DNA from: GWE2-42-39 sp942493345
GTDB taxonomy: Bacteria > Bacteroidota > Bacteroidia > Bacteroidales > Prolixibacteraceae
DNA length: 64,000 bases
Direction of reading: 5' to 3'
Assembly (NCBI GenBank): GCA_942493345.1
Contig: OW818695.1
Coordinates: forward strand, 434,001-498,000
A model generated the notes under the pieces. The model was not told where the DNA came from, searched no databases, and saw only the letters and a list, made by a program, of their open reading frames with translations. The position numbers were made by a program, and so were the translations under genes. Below, in pieces: positions 7,615 to 14,899 of this stretch (the first letter of the stretch is position 1; the number at the start of each line of letters is the position of its first letter).

Positions 7615-8484
7615 ATGGGACGAATAGCTACTAATACAGGTACTCAAATACAATACCTAAAAGACAGAGGTATGGTCTTTGATTTTGAGGAGGCAAAAAT
7701 TAAAGAGTTCTTATTGGATATTGGTTATTACCGACTGGGATTTTATTGGAATCCTTTTGAATTGGACAAGGATCATAATTTTATTGAAGGAACAAAATTC
7801 TCAGATGTTGTTCGTTTATATTATCTAGATGTGGATTTGAGAAATACACTTATCAAATATATAAATAGGATTGAAATAAATTTTAGAACAAAATTGGTTT
7901 ACTATGTATCTAATAAATACAAAAACTCTCCCACATGGTTTGCAGATCCATCAGTTGTTAATCAGGAACTTTCAGACAGAACTGAAGAATTTTATAATAG
8001 AAAGTTTATCAATAACAATAAAATAATAAAGGCTCACCATGTAAAATATATTAATGACAAGTATGCTCCAGCTTGGAAAACGCTGGAATTCTTAACTTTT
8101 GGAGTAATTTTAAACATATATCGTAATGTAAAGGATGATGATATAAAAAAAAGAATTTCAGAAGCATTCGGTGTTCTCAACTATTCAAAGTTTATAAATT
8201 TACTAGAAACCATTATATTAGTTAGGAATATTTGTGCGCACGGAGATGTTTTATTTGATCTAAGAACTCCAAAAGGAATTTCAGTTATCCCAAGTATTAG
8301 CTTTAACAACAATGATAGGAGCTCATTAGATTCATGTATCAAAGTAATATCTTATTTTTTAGGACAAATTTCCATTAATCGACAGAATGAATTGGACAAA
8401 CAAATTAAAGAATTATTTGATTGTCATATAGATAACAAGAACATTAAAAGAATTATTATTGAAAAGATTAACTACAAATATTAG
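7615..8484 (+). CDS. abiF: AbiF/AbiD-family abortive infection protein (HEPN)
   Basis: 289 residues, the usual length for Abi_2 proteins. N-terminal features typical of the family: QIQYLKDRGMVF (about 11-22), GYYRLGFYWNPF (about 39-50) and YYLDVDLRNTLIKYINRIEI (about 72-91). The C-terminal RNICAH (about 205-210) is the R-x4-H RNase motif of HEPN domains. The family works as an RNA-cleaving toxin that aborts phage infection and is controlled by a structured ncRNA; one is predicted directly downstream. ATG 7615 chosen as the first start. It shares its cassette only with the ncRNA. Confidence 0.85.
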   Translation: MGRIATNTGTQIQYLKDRGMVFDFEEAKIKEFLLDIGYYRLGFYWNPFELDKDHNFIEGTKFSDVVRLYYLDVDLRNTLIKYINRIEINFRTKLVYYVSNKYKNSPTWFADPSVVNQELSDRTEEFYNRKFINNNKIIKAHHVKYINDKYAPAWKTLEFLTFGVILNIYRNVKDDDIKKRISEAFGVLNYSKFINLLETIILVRNICAHGDVLFDLRTPKGISVIPSISFNNNDRSSLDSCIKVISYFLGQISINRQNELDKQIKELFDCHIDNKNIKRIIIEKINYKY

Positions 8485-8491
8485 CACACAA

Positions 8492-8522
8492 TTGTGTGGA
8501 ATTAATTAATTGTTTATATTTG
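8492..8522 (+). promoter_or_regulatory. Bacteroidota-type promoter for the AbiF-associated RNA
   Basis: TTG at 8492-8494, 20 bp, then TATATTTG at 8515-8522 (TAnnTTTG -7 element). Spacing matches the phylum's usual 19-21 bp. It lies just after the abiF stop codon and points at a short stretch with no ORF that ends in a terminator. Confidence 0.7.
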
Positions 8523-8527
8523 CATCG

Positions 8528-8613
8528 CAGTGCACTGCTATTCGAGCAATCGCTTTAGTTTCTGCACTTTAAAATATTCCAATAAAACCTAGACTTGCTC
8601 TAGGTTTTTTTTT
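8528..8613 (+). ncRNA. Predicted AbiF-associated ncRNA (antitoxin RNA)
   Basis: A stretch of about 85 nt with its own promoter and a strong terminator hairpin, and no ORF. It contains a self-complementary segment (GCAGTGCACTGC, 8527-8538) and GCAATCGC/TCTGCAC segments that could fold further. Structured RNAs next to abiF genes are established (abiF RNA motif), and AbiF has been described as a toxin held in check by such an RNA. Ends are inferred from promoter and terminator. I have not matched it to the published consensus. Confidence 0.6.
8587..8613 (+). terminator. Rho-independent terminator of the AbiF-associated RNA
   Basis: Stem ACCTAGA (8587-8593), loop CTTGC, stem TCTAGGT (8599-8605), followed by a run of eight more T. 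Confidence 0.85.
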
Positions 8614-8755
8614 GACTTCAATATACAAAGCCATATTTTTTCCCTACAAACAAATAGTCAAGTATTGACATGACTTTAGAATAAATTACTTCGATATTGC
8701 ATTGATAGAATAAAAATTGAATAATTATTATTATTTTAACTGCACTAAATACGGC

Positions 8756-8885
8756 CAATAACTTCAGCTACCCGTCAAGTGCGGCAACGGTGGTTTTCGG
8801 TGTGCATCTTTCCGCTCAGGCCGTGTTTCGGCTTGACAGGAAATCGCCCGCAATCCGCACCTGCGTGTAGCTTCCTACGTTATGG
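8756..8885 (+). repeat. attC-like site 8 (family A)
   Basis: Left box CAATAAC closes the AbiF cassette (start TTATAGGCC, end GGCCAATAA; one mismatch). Right box GTTATGG opens the next. Confidence 0.85.
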
Positions 8886-8956
8886 TGCATTTAAAAAACC
8901 TGCGGAATTATGACAAATGACAACCGACAATTAAATAAAAACCAAAACATGACAAT

Positions 8957-9412
8957 ATGCTGACGATAGAAACGATAAAAAAGAATTTCACTTTTATTAA
9001 TGCAATCAGTGGAGAAACTGAATGTTACCAAGAGATAGAACAATTTCCAGGACATGGCAAATTTTGTGATATTTACTTTATGAGTAATCAGAAGGAGCTA
9101 ACACAAAAGCAGGTTGACATTTTCAATGATTTTAAAGACAACTTTGAGCGATATATCCCAGAGATAGAGCAAAAGATTCCTAATATTTTAAAGCCATCTG
9201 AGCTTGACAAATTAGAGGAAATAAAGAAATCAACTCTTATGTTTGATGTTATTGAGTTACCACAAAACAAGTCAGAATATGACTTTCTATTAGTTTGCGG
9301 TAAGACATTCAAAAAATTACTATTTATCAAAGTGAATATCGACTTACACGTGGAATTCAAGGAAGGAAAAATAACATCTGTCAAGCGAAAAAAATACTAC
9401 AGACAATATTGA
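8957..9412 (+). CDS. Hypothetical soluble protein, single-gene cassette
   Basis: 151 residues, no signal or membrane segment. The N-terminal half contains an acidic helix pair (residues about 47-80); the C-terminal half is beta-like (SEYDFLLVCGKTFKKLLFIKVNIDLHVEF) and ends with a basic tail. Family not recognised. ATG 8957 is the first good start, 71 bp after the attC. An earlier ATGAC at about 8910 is out of frame. Confidence 0.7.
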   Translation: MLTIETIKKNFTFINAISGETECYQEIEQFPGHGKFCDIYFMSNQKELTQKQVDIFNDFKDNFERYIPEIEQKIPNILKPSELDKLEEIKKSTLMFDVIELPQNKSEYDFLLVCGKTFKKLLFIKVNIDLHVEFKEGKITSVKRKKYYRQY

Positions 9413-9429
9413 GAAATGATAAAAACGCA

Positions 9430-9561
9430 CCATAACAAAAACTATATGTCAATTGGGGTTTCGGTGCGGACAAGAATGTCCGCAGCCCGCAAAAGCGGTT
9501 TCGGGGTTCGACAGGAAAGCAACCCGCAATCCCCAACTGCATATAGTTCCGTCCGTTAACG
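9430..9561 (+). repeat. attC-like site 9 (family B)
   Basis: Left box CCATAAC (TTATGGTGC/GCACCATAA with its cassette start), right box GTTAACG. Family B differs from A throughout: inner stem CTATATG/CATATAG, then TTGGGG/CCCCAA, with spacer TTCCGTCC (5 of 37 sites). It opens the first large defence cassette. Confidence 0.85.
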
Positions 9562-9645
9562 CCAAGTGTAAAGGCGACCTACATAGCGGACAATTTGTTG
9601 CATAAAGACAGAAAGAAAAAGCGATATAATGAACAGCCAACGGAC

Positions 9646-9709
9646 AAAACAGCACATTTGCAAACCGCACCAACCGACACAAGACCAAAGTTTGCAAAAG
9701 AGCTGTTTT
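9646..9709. repeat. ACAT/AAGA hairpin element, copy 1
   Basis: Outer stem AAAACAGC/GCTGTTTT (9646-9653, 9702-9709), internal loop ACAT (9654-9657) opposite AAGA (9698-9701), inner stem TTGCAAA/TTTGCAA (9658-9664, 9691-9697). Flanked by AGCCAACGGAC on the left and TTGCCGACGCAC on the right. Sits between the attC and the R-M promoter. Confidence 0.75.
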
Positions 9710-9710
9710 C

Positions 9711-9743
9711 TTGCCGACGCACCCGTGGATAATTGTATATTTG
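9711..9743 (+). promoter_or_regulatory. Predicted promoter of the single-chain R-M gene
   Basis: TTG at 9711-9713 and TATATTTG at 9736-9743, 22 bp apart, 35 bp upstream of the ATG at 9779. It fits the Bacteroidota -33/-7 pattern. Confidence 0.55.
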
Positions 9744-9778
9744 TGGGTAATAATTAACATTTTAAGAGTATTTATTTA

Positions 9779-12700
9779 ATGGAAATACGAATCTTGAAAC
9801 CTCGGAAGGCACTTAATAAAGCCTTTCTGAAAGTAAAACCAAACAGGACTGAAATCGAGAGTTTCAAGACCAATTTGATTCAATTGCTCAATAGGATTAA
9901 TGACAAGGAATCGGAAGAATTTCATAAAAACCTCGTCATTGACTTTCTAAAGAAAACCTATTACGACCCGAATCATTTTGTAAATACCAAGGAACGAAAT
10001 GACCTTGTAATTCACAACGGTGATAAGGCTGTAAGCTCTGTGGGTGTTATTATTGAAGCCAAAAAGCCAACCAATAAAGCTGAAATGTTGACCCGCGAAA
10101 AAATTAATGTGAAAGCTTTTCAAGAATTGGTTTTCTATTATTTACGTGAACGTATTACACAGAAAAATATTGAAATTAAATATCTGATTGCAACCAACAT
10201 CAATGAATGGTTTATTTTTGATGCACATATTTTTGAAAAGCATTTTGCTCAAAATAAAGAACTGGTTCGGAAATTTATCGACTTTGAAAATGGGAGTTCA
10301 GGCGGAAAAACAACTGATTTCTTCTATAAACAAATTGCCGAGCCATTTATTGCCGACATAAAACACGATATTGAGTTTACCTGGTTTGATATTCGGGAGT
10401 ACGAGAAACCTTTACGAAACAATGACCAAAAAGACGATAATAAACTTATTTTGTTATTCAAATTATTTTCGCCCCAACATCTTTTAAAACTTCCATTTGC
10501 AAACGATAGCAACAGCCTTGACAAACGATTTTACGGCGAATTACTTCATATTATTGGATTAACCGAAACCAAAGACGGAAGTAAAAAACTAATTGAACGT
10601 AACAAAGAAGGCGAACGAAATACAGGCTCATTTCTTGAAAATGCAATTATCCAGTTAGACAGCCTTGACAAAATAACTCGGCTTGAAAAACCAAGTCAGT
10701 TTGGGGCAAACTTACAAGAACGACTGTTCAATGTTGGGCTTGAATTGAGCATTACATGGATAAACCGAATTTTATTCCTAAAACTTTTAGAAGCACAACT
10801 AATTACCTATCACAAAGGCGATAAATCATACGAGTTTCTAAGTTTTGATAAAATCAAAGATTACGATGATTTAAACAGCTTGTTTTTTCAAGTGCTTGCA
10901 CGCAAGCAAAACGAACGTAACGTAGATATTAAAACGTTATTCGCCAAAGTTCCGTATTTGAACAGCTCACTTTTTGAACCAACTGAAATAGAGCATACTA
11001 CACTATTTATAAGCAATTTACGCAACGACAAAACAATTCCGATTTATTCCTCGACCGTAATAAAAGACGATAAAGGCAAAAAACGAACAGGCAATATCAA
11101 TCCGCTTGAATATCTTTTCGAGTTTCTTAATGCTTACGATTTTGCAAGCGAAGGCAGCGAAGAAATACAGGAAGACAGTAAAAGCCTTATCAATGCTTCG
11201 GTTCTTGGACTGATTTTCGAGAAAATTAACGGCTACAAAGACGGCTCTTTCTTTACACCTGGTTTTATAACCATGTACATGTGCCGTGAAACTATTCGCA
11301 AAGCGGTGGTTCAAAAATTTAATGAAACCAAAGGTTGGAATTGCTCCGATATTCATTCACTTTACGATAAAATTGAAGACCGAAACGAAGCCAATAAAAT
11401 AATCAACGATCTGAAAATTTGTGACCCTGCTGTAGGTTCTGGGCATTTTTTGGTTTCGGCACTCAACGAGTTGATTTCAATTAAGAACGATTTAAAAATA
11501 CTACAGGACCGAGAAGGTAAGCGTTTAAAGGAATATCATTTTGAGGTAGTAAACGATGAATTGATTGTAACCGACGAAGACGGAGAACTATTTGAGTACA
11601 ACCCCACCAACAAAGAAAGCCAGCGCATACAGGAAGCTTTGTTTCACGAAAAGCAGACGATTATTGAAAATTGTTTGTTTGGCGTTGACATAAACCCCAA
11701 TTCGGTTAAAATTTGCCGTTTACGTTTGTGGATTGAATTGTTGAAAAACGCTTACTACAAAAACGAAACAGAACTGGAAACCCTTCCGAACATTGATATA
11801 AACATTAAATGCGGAAACTCGCTCATTAGCCGTTTTGCCCTTGATGCCGATTTAAAACAGGCATTGAGAAAGAGTGCGAGCAAATGGACAATTGACACCT
11901 ACCGACTTGCAGTTGACACTTACCGAAACGCCCAAAGCAAAGAGCAAAAGCGGGAAATGTTAAAATTAATAAACGAAATCAAAACCAATTTTCAGAGTGA
12001 AATTTCTCAAAACGATTCCAAGGTAAAACGTTTAGTTAAAGCTAAAAAGGAGCTTTTTACAATGACTGAACACCCTAAACTTTTTGAATTATCAAGCAAG
12101 GAGAAGTTTGCTTGGAATAATAAAGTTAAGGAGCTAACAGATGAATTTACAAAACTTGAAAATCAAATTGAAGAAATAAAAAACAATAAAATTTTCGAAA
12201 CCGCTTTTGAGTGGCGGTTCGAGTTTCCTGAAGTTTTGGACGTTAACGGTGATTTTATAGGATTTGATGTGGTGATTGGGAATCCACCGTATGGCGTTTC
12301 AATAAAAGGAAATGAACGAAATCATCTTGTTGCAAATGTTAGTAAAGTTCCTGACTTTGAAATTTACTACTGGTTTATTGACAGGGGCTTTCAAATATTA
12401 AAGTCTAAAGGTTTATCTTCTCTCATCATACCAAATTCAATGCTTTTTAATGTATTTGCGCAAGAATACCGTTTGAAATTGTTTGACAATTGGGGTATTG
12501 AAGAAATGTTAGACTGTACTGAAATAAACATTTTTGAAGATGCAACGGTAAGAAATGTTATATTTCAATTTGTTAAAAATTCATCCAAAAATACTTTGTC
12601 ATACAAGCCAACAAATGAAATTTTATCATTTACAGAATTAGCATCAAGGCATTTAGTTTCTATCAAAAAGGAAATCGTTGAAACTAATAATCAAAATTGG

Positions 12701-13450
12701 GGGCTTATTTTTAAACTAAACAATACCATTTTAGACCTTGTTCAAAAAATTAAGACATCTAATTTGTTGACAAATTCTTATGATGCAACACAAGGTTATA
12801 TCCCTTATAGAAAAAGCGATTTGCTAAAAATATATGATAAGGAAAAAGCCGAATCAATTGTGAAGAATCGGGAATGGCACTCAAGTGTAAGGATAAATGA
12901 TGAATATAAAGAAGAAATTTTTGGCGAGTCAATTAACAAATTCACATATAAAAGAACTGGAAGTTATATTTGGTATGGGAAGCATTTAGCAACATACGTT
13001 GACCTAAAATTCTTTAATCAAAAAAGACTTCTAATTAGGGAAATAACGAATCCTGGAATAATAGCATGTATTGTTGAAGAAGAATTTGTAAATGACCCTC
13101 AAATAATATGTGTGATTGAAAAAGATAATTCATTTTCAATTGAATTATTGTGGGCTATTTTAAATTCTAAACTTGCCACATTCTATCATTTTAATTCTTC
13201 ACCAAAAGCAACAAAAGGTGCTTTCCCCAAAATATTGGTTTATGATGTTAATAATTTTCCTTTACCATCAAATCTTTCGAAAGAAACAGATGATATTTTA
13301 AAACCAATTGTTTCAGAGATTATTGAAAAAATAAGAGTTAATGTAAACTCTAATATTTTCGAACAAGTAAATGAGATTGATAGAATTATATACCGACTTT
13401 ACAACTTGTCAATAGAAGAAATAGCCATAATAGAAAACGGAGTAAAATAG
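9779..13450 (+). CDS. Single-polypeptide restriction-modification enzyme (type IIG/Eco57I-like)
   Basis: 1223 residues. The N-terminal part carries a PD-(D/E)xK-like nuclease site (DLVIHNGD about 71-78, then VIIEAKKP about 88-95). A helical linker is followed by an N6-adenine methyltransferase with FFTPGFIT (about 487-494), SAM-binding DPAVGSGHF (about 547-555) and catalytic NPPY (about 836-839). The C-terminal 300 residues are the likely DNA-recognition region. Such enzymes cut and methylate from one chain and restrict phage DNA. A phage-growth-limitation/BREX-type methylase is the main alternative, but the nuclease motif and lack of brx partners favour type IIG. The next gene starts 5 bp later. 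Confidence 0.8.
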   Translation: MEIRILKPRKALNKAFLKVKPNRTEIESFKTNLIQLLNRINDKESEEFHKNLVIDFLKKTYYDPNHFVNTKERNDLVIHNGDKAVSSVGVIIEAKKPTNKAEMLTREKINVKAFQELVFYYLRERITQKNIEIKYLIATNINEWFIFDAHIFEKHFAQNKELVRKFIDFENGSSGGKTTDFFYKQIAEPFIADIKHDIEFTWFDIREYEKPLRNNDQKDDNKLILLFKLFSPQHLLKLPFANDSNSLDKRFYGELLHIIGLTETKDGSKKLIERNKEGERNTGSFLENAIIQLDSLDKITRLEKPSQFGANLQERLFNVGLELSITWINRILFLKLLEAQLITYHKGDKSYEFLSFDKIKDYDDLNSLFFQVLARKQNERNVDIKTLFAKVPYLNSSLFEPTEIEHTTLFISNLRNDKTIPIYSSTVIKDDKGKKRTGNINPLEYLFEFLNAYDFASEGSEEIQEDSKSLINASVLGLIFEKINGYKDGSFFTPGFITMYMCRETIRKAVVQKFNETKGWNCSDIHSLYDKIEDRNEANKIINDLKICDPAVGSGHFLVSALNELISIKNDLKILQDREGKRLKEYHFEVVNDELIVTDEDGELFEYNPTNKESQRIQEALFHEKQTIIENCLFGVDINPNSVKICRLRLWIELLKNAYYKNETELETLPNIDINIKCGNSLISRFALDADLKQALRKSASKWTIDTYRLAVDTYRNAQSKEQKREMLKLINEIKTNFQSEISQNDSKVKRLVKAKKELFTMTEHPKLFELSSKEKFAWNNKVKELTDEFTKLENQIEEIKNNKIFETAFEWRFEFPEVLDVNGDFIGFDVVIGNPPYGVSIKGNERNHLVANVSKVPDFEIYYWFIDRGFQILKSKGLSSLIIPNSMLFNVFAQEYRLKLFDNWGIEEMLDCTEINIFEDATVRNVIFQFVKNSSKNTLSYKPTNEILSFTELASRHLVSIKKEIVETNNQNWGLIFKLNNTILDLVQKIKTSNLLTNSYDATQGYIPYRKSDLLKIYDKEKAESIVKNREWHSSVRINDEYKEEIFGESINKFTYKRTGSYIWYGKHLATYVDLKFFNQKRLLIREITNPGIIACIVEEEFVNDPQIICVIEKDNSFSIELLWAILNSKLATFYHFNSSPKATKGAFPKILVYDVNNFPLPSNLSKETDDILKPIVSEIIEKIRVNVNSNIFEQVNEIDRIIYRLYNLSIEEIAIIENGVK

Positions 13451-13455
13451 AAGCC

Positions 13456-14307
13456 ATGACCAAAGAAACCGCCATAAAACTTTTTGAACAAAAGGAAGTT
13501 CGCTCACTGTGGAGCGATGAAGATGAAAAATGGTATTTTTCTATTATCGATATTATCTCAATTTTAACCGACCAACCTTCACATCAAGGAGCTAGAAATT
13601 ACTGGAAAGTACTGAAAAACAGGTTAGTTAAGGAAGGAAATGAAACGGTTACAAATTGTAACCGGTTGAAATTACTTGCCGAAGACGGTAAAATGCGATT
13701 AACCGATGTTGCCGATACTGAGCAGCTTTTCAGGCTAATTCAAAGTGTTCCTTCGCCCAAAGCTGAACCATTCAAAATGTGGCTGGCACAAGTTGGCAGA
13801 GAGCGTATCGACGAAATAGAAGACCCCGAACTAGGCATCGACCGCCTTATGGAAACCTACTTACGCAAAGGATATAGCAAAGAATGGATTAACCAGCGGC
13901 TTAAAAGTATCGAAGTCCGCAAGGAACTTACCGATGAGTGGGAAACCCGTGGCGTGCAAAAAGGACAAGAATTTGCCATATTAACCGATGAGATTACCAA
14001 AGCATGGAGCGGATTCACCACCAAGCAATATAAAAACCTAAAAGATTTAAAGAAAGAGAACCTTCGAGACCACATGACAAACCTCGAATTGGTGCTTAAT
14101 ATGCTTGCAGAGGCTACAACAACCGAGATTTCTAAGGAAAAGAACCCAAAAACATTTGCAGACAATAAGCGGATTGCCAAACAGGGCGGTACAATTGCAG
14201 GCAATACGAGGAGAGAGATTGAGGCAAAAACAGGAAAAAGGATTGTAACAAAACAGAATGCCAAGCAACTTGACAAAAATAAAAACAAAGAAATAGACAA
14301 CCAATGA
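13456..14307 (+). CDS. BRO-N / DinD-like protein
   Basis: 283 residues. The N-terminal 100 residues look like a BRO-N (phage antirepressor) domain: EVRSLWSDEDEKWYFSIIDI then LTDQPSHQGARNYWKVLKNR. The central part (GIDRLMETYLRKGYSKEWINQRLKSI) is typical of the DinD-like proteins often annotated as DNA-damage-inducible protein D. The C-terminal 60 residues are Lys/Thr-rich. Likely a DNA-binding regulator. It lies 5 bp after the R-M gene, so it is probably co-transcribed and may control or assist it. A related 42-residue remnant lies at 50488. Confidence 0.7.
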   Translation: MTKETAIKLFEQKEVRSLWSDEDEKWYFSIIDIISILTDQPSHQGARNYWKVLKNRLVKEGNETVTNCNRLKLLAEDGKMRLTDVADTEQLFRLIQSVPSPKAEPFKMWLAQVGRERIDEIEDPELGIDRLMETYLRKGYSKEWINQRLKSIEVRKELTDEWETRGVQKGQEFAILTDEITKAWSGFTTKQYKNLKDLKKENLRDHMTNLELVLNMLAEATTTEISKEKNPKTFADNKRIAKQGGTIAGNTRREIEAKTGKRIVTKQNAKQLDKNKNKEIDNQ

Positions 14308-14323
14308 AAGCCCACCCTACAGT

Positions 14324-14384
14324 CATACACATTGGCAAGTCGCACAAAAGCCCGTGCACAAACCAAAACTTGCCAAAGAGTATG
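14324..14384. repeat. ACAT/AAGA hairpin element, copy 2
   Basis: Outer stem CATAC/GTATG (14324-14328, 14380-14384), ACAT (14329-14332) opposite AAGA (14376-14379), inner stem TGGCAAGT/ACTTGCCA (14333-14340, 14368-14375). All stem sequences differ from copy 1 but remain paired. Located just after the last gene of large cassette 1. Confidence 0.75.
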
Positions 14385-14459
14385 CCTGCCCAACGCACGG
14401 TGGACAGAAACAGTGTAGCAAATTGAAAGAAAAATGACGGAAGACAAAGAACACCTAGG

Positions 14460-14589
14460 CGTTAACATCAGCTACCCGGCAAGTCCGGTAGCAGTGGTTT
14501 TCGGTGTGCATCTTTCCGCCCGGGCTGCTTTTCGGCTTGACAGGAAATCGCCCGCAATCCGCCCCTGCGTGTAGCTTCCTACGTTAGGT
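14460..14589 (+). repeat. attC-like site 10 (family A)
   Basis: Left box CGTTAAC closes large cassette 1. Right box GTTAGGT opens large cassette 2. Confidence 0.85.
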
Positions 14590-14850
14590 GCAAGCCAAAC
14601 GCCGCTCTTATGACACTTTATCGCTGACTTGAAAATGACTGAAAATAAAAATACAGACCGGATTAATGCTTTTGGAAACCTCTCTGCAAGGGGTTTTAAT
14701 TTTTTTACCCCACGCGCATTGCGCCTTTTGGGCGCATTAGGGAGCGCTCCGATCAACAGCCCCCGCACATTGCAGCACATTTCCAAGCCCCCGCGAGCCA
14801 ACGCTCGAAACCAAAGGCTTGTAAAAGAGCTGCAATTTTGCCCCCGCACC
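14584..14850 (+). repeat. Conserved left end of large defence cassettes, copy 1
   Basis: Almost identical to 48560-48826, starting at the cassette boundary and diverging just before the promoter of the R-M operon. It includes ACCCCACGCGCATTGCGCC, GGGCGCATTAGGGA and hairpin copy 3. The plus frame at 14629-14907 shows no protein character, so I treat this as non-coding. Confidence 0.75.
14770..14835. repeat. ACAT/AAGA hairpin element, copy 3
   Basis: Outer stem TTGCAGC/GCTGCAA (14770-14776, 14829-14835), ACAT (14777-14780) opposite AAGA (14825-14828), inner stem TTCCAAGCC/GGCTTGTAA (14781-14789, 14816-14824; one mismatch). Flanked on both sides by GCCCCCGCAC, a 10-bp direct repeat. Confidence 0.75.
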
Positions 14851-14872
14851 CTAGCGTCTCGAAAAGTTTCTC

Positions 14873-14880
14873 TATTTTTG
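14873..14880 (+). promoter_or_regulatory. Predicted -7 element of the hsdRMS operon
   Basis: TATTTTTG fits TAnnTTTG, 19 bp before the hsdR ATG. No well-spaced -33 TTG was found, so this is tentative. Confidence 0.4.
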
Positions 14881-14899
14881 AATGTTATTGAACTAAAAA

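Larger units (their letters stand above)
9556..14583 (+). mobile_element. Large defence cassette 1 (single-chain R-M)
   Basis: 5.0 kb unit that begins TTAACGCC and ends GGCGTTAAC, so it obeys the cassette rule despite its size. Cargo is an R-M enzyme and a BRO-N protein. ACAT/AAGA hairpins lie at 9646-9709 and 14324-14384, just inside the two ends. Confidence 0.75.

Noticed and set aside
9449..9760. Minus-strand 103-codon frame across attC 9
   Set aside because: It covers the site and hairpin copy 1 and has no protein-like features.
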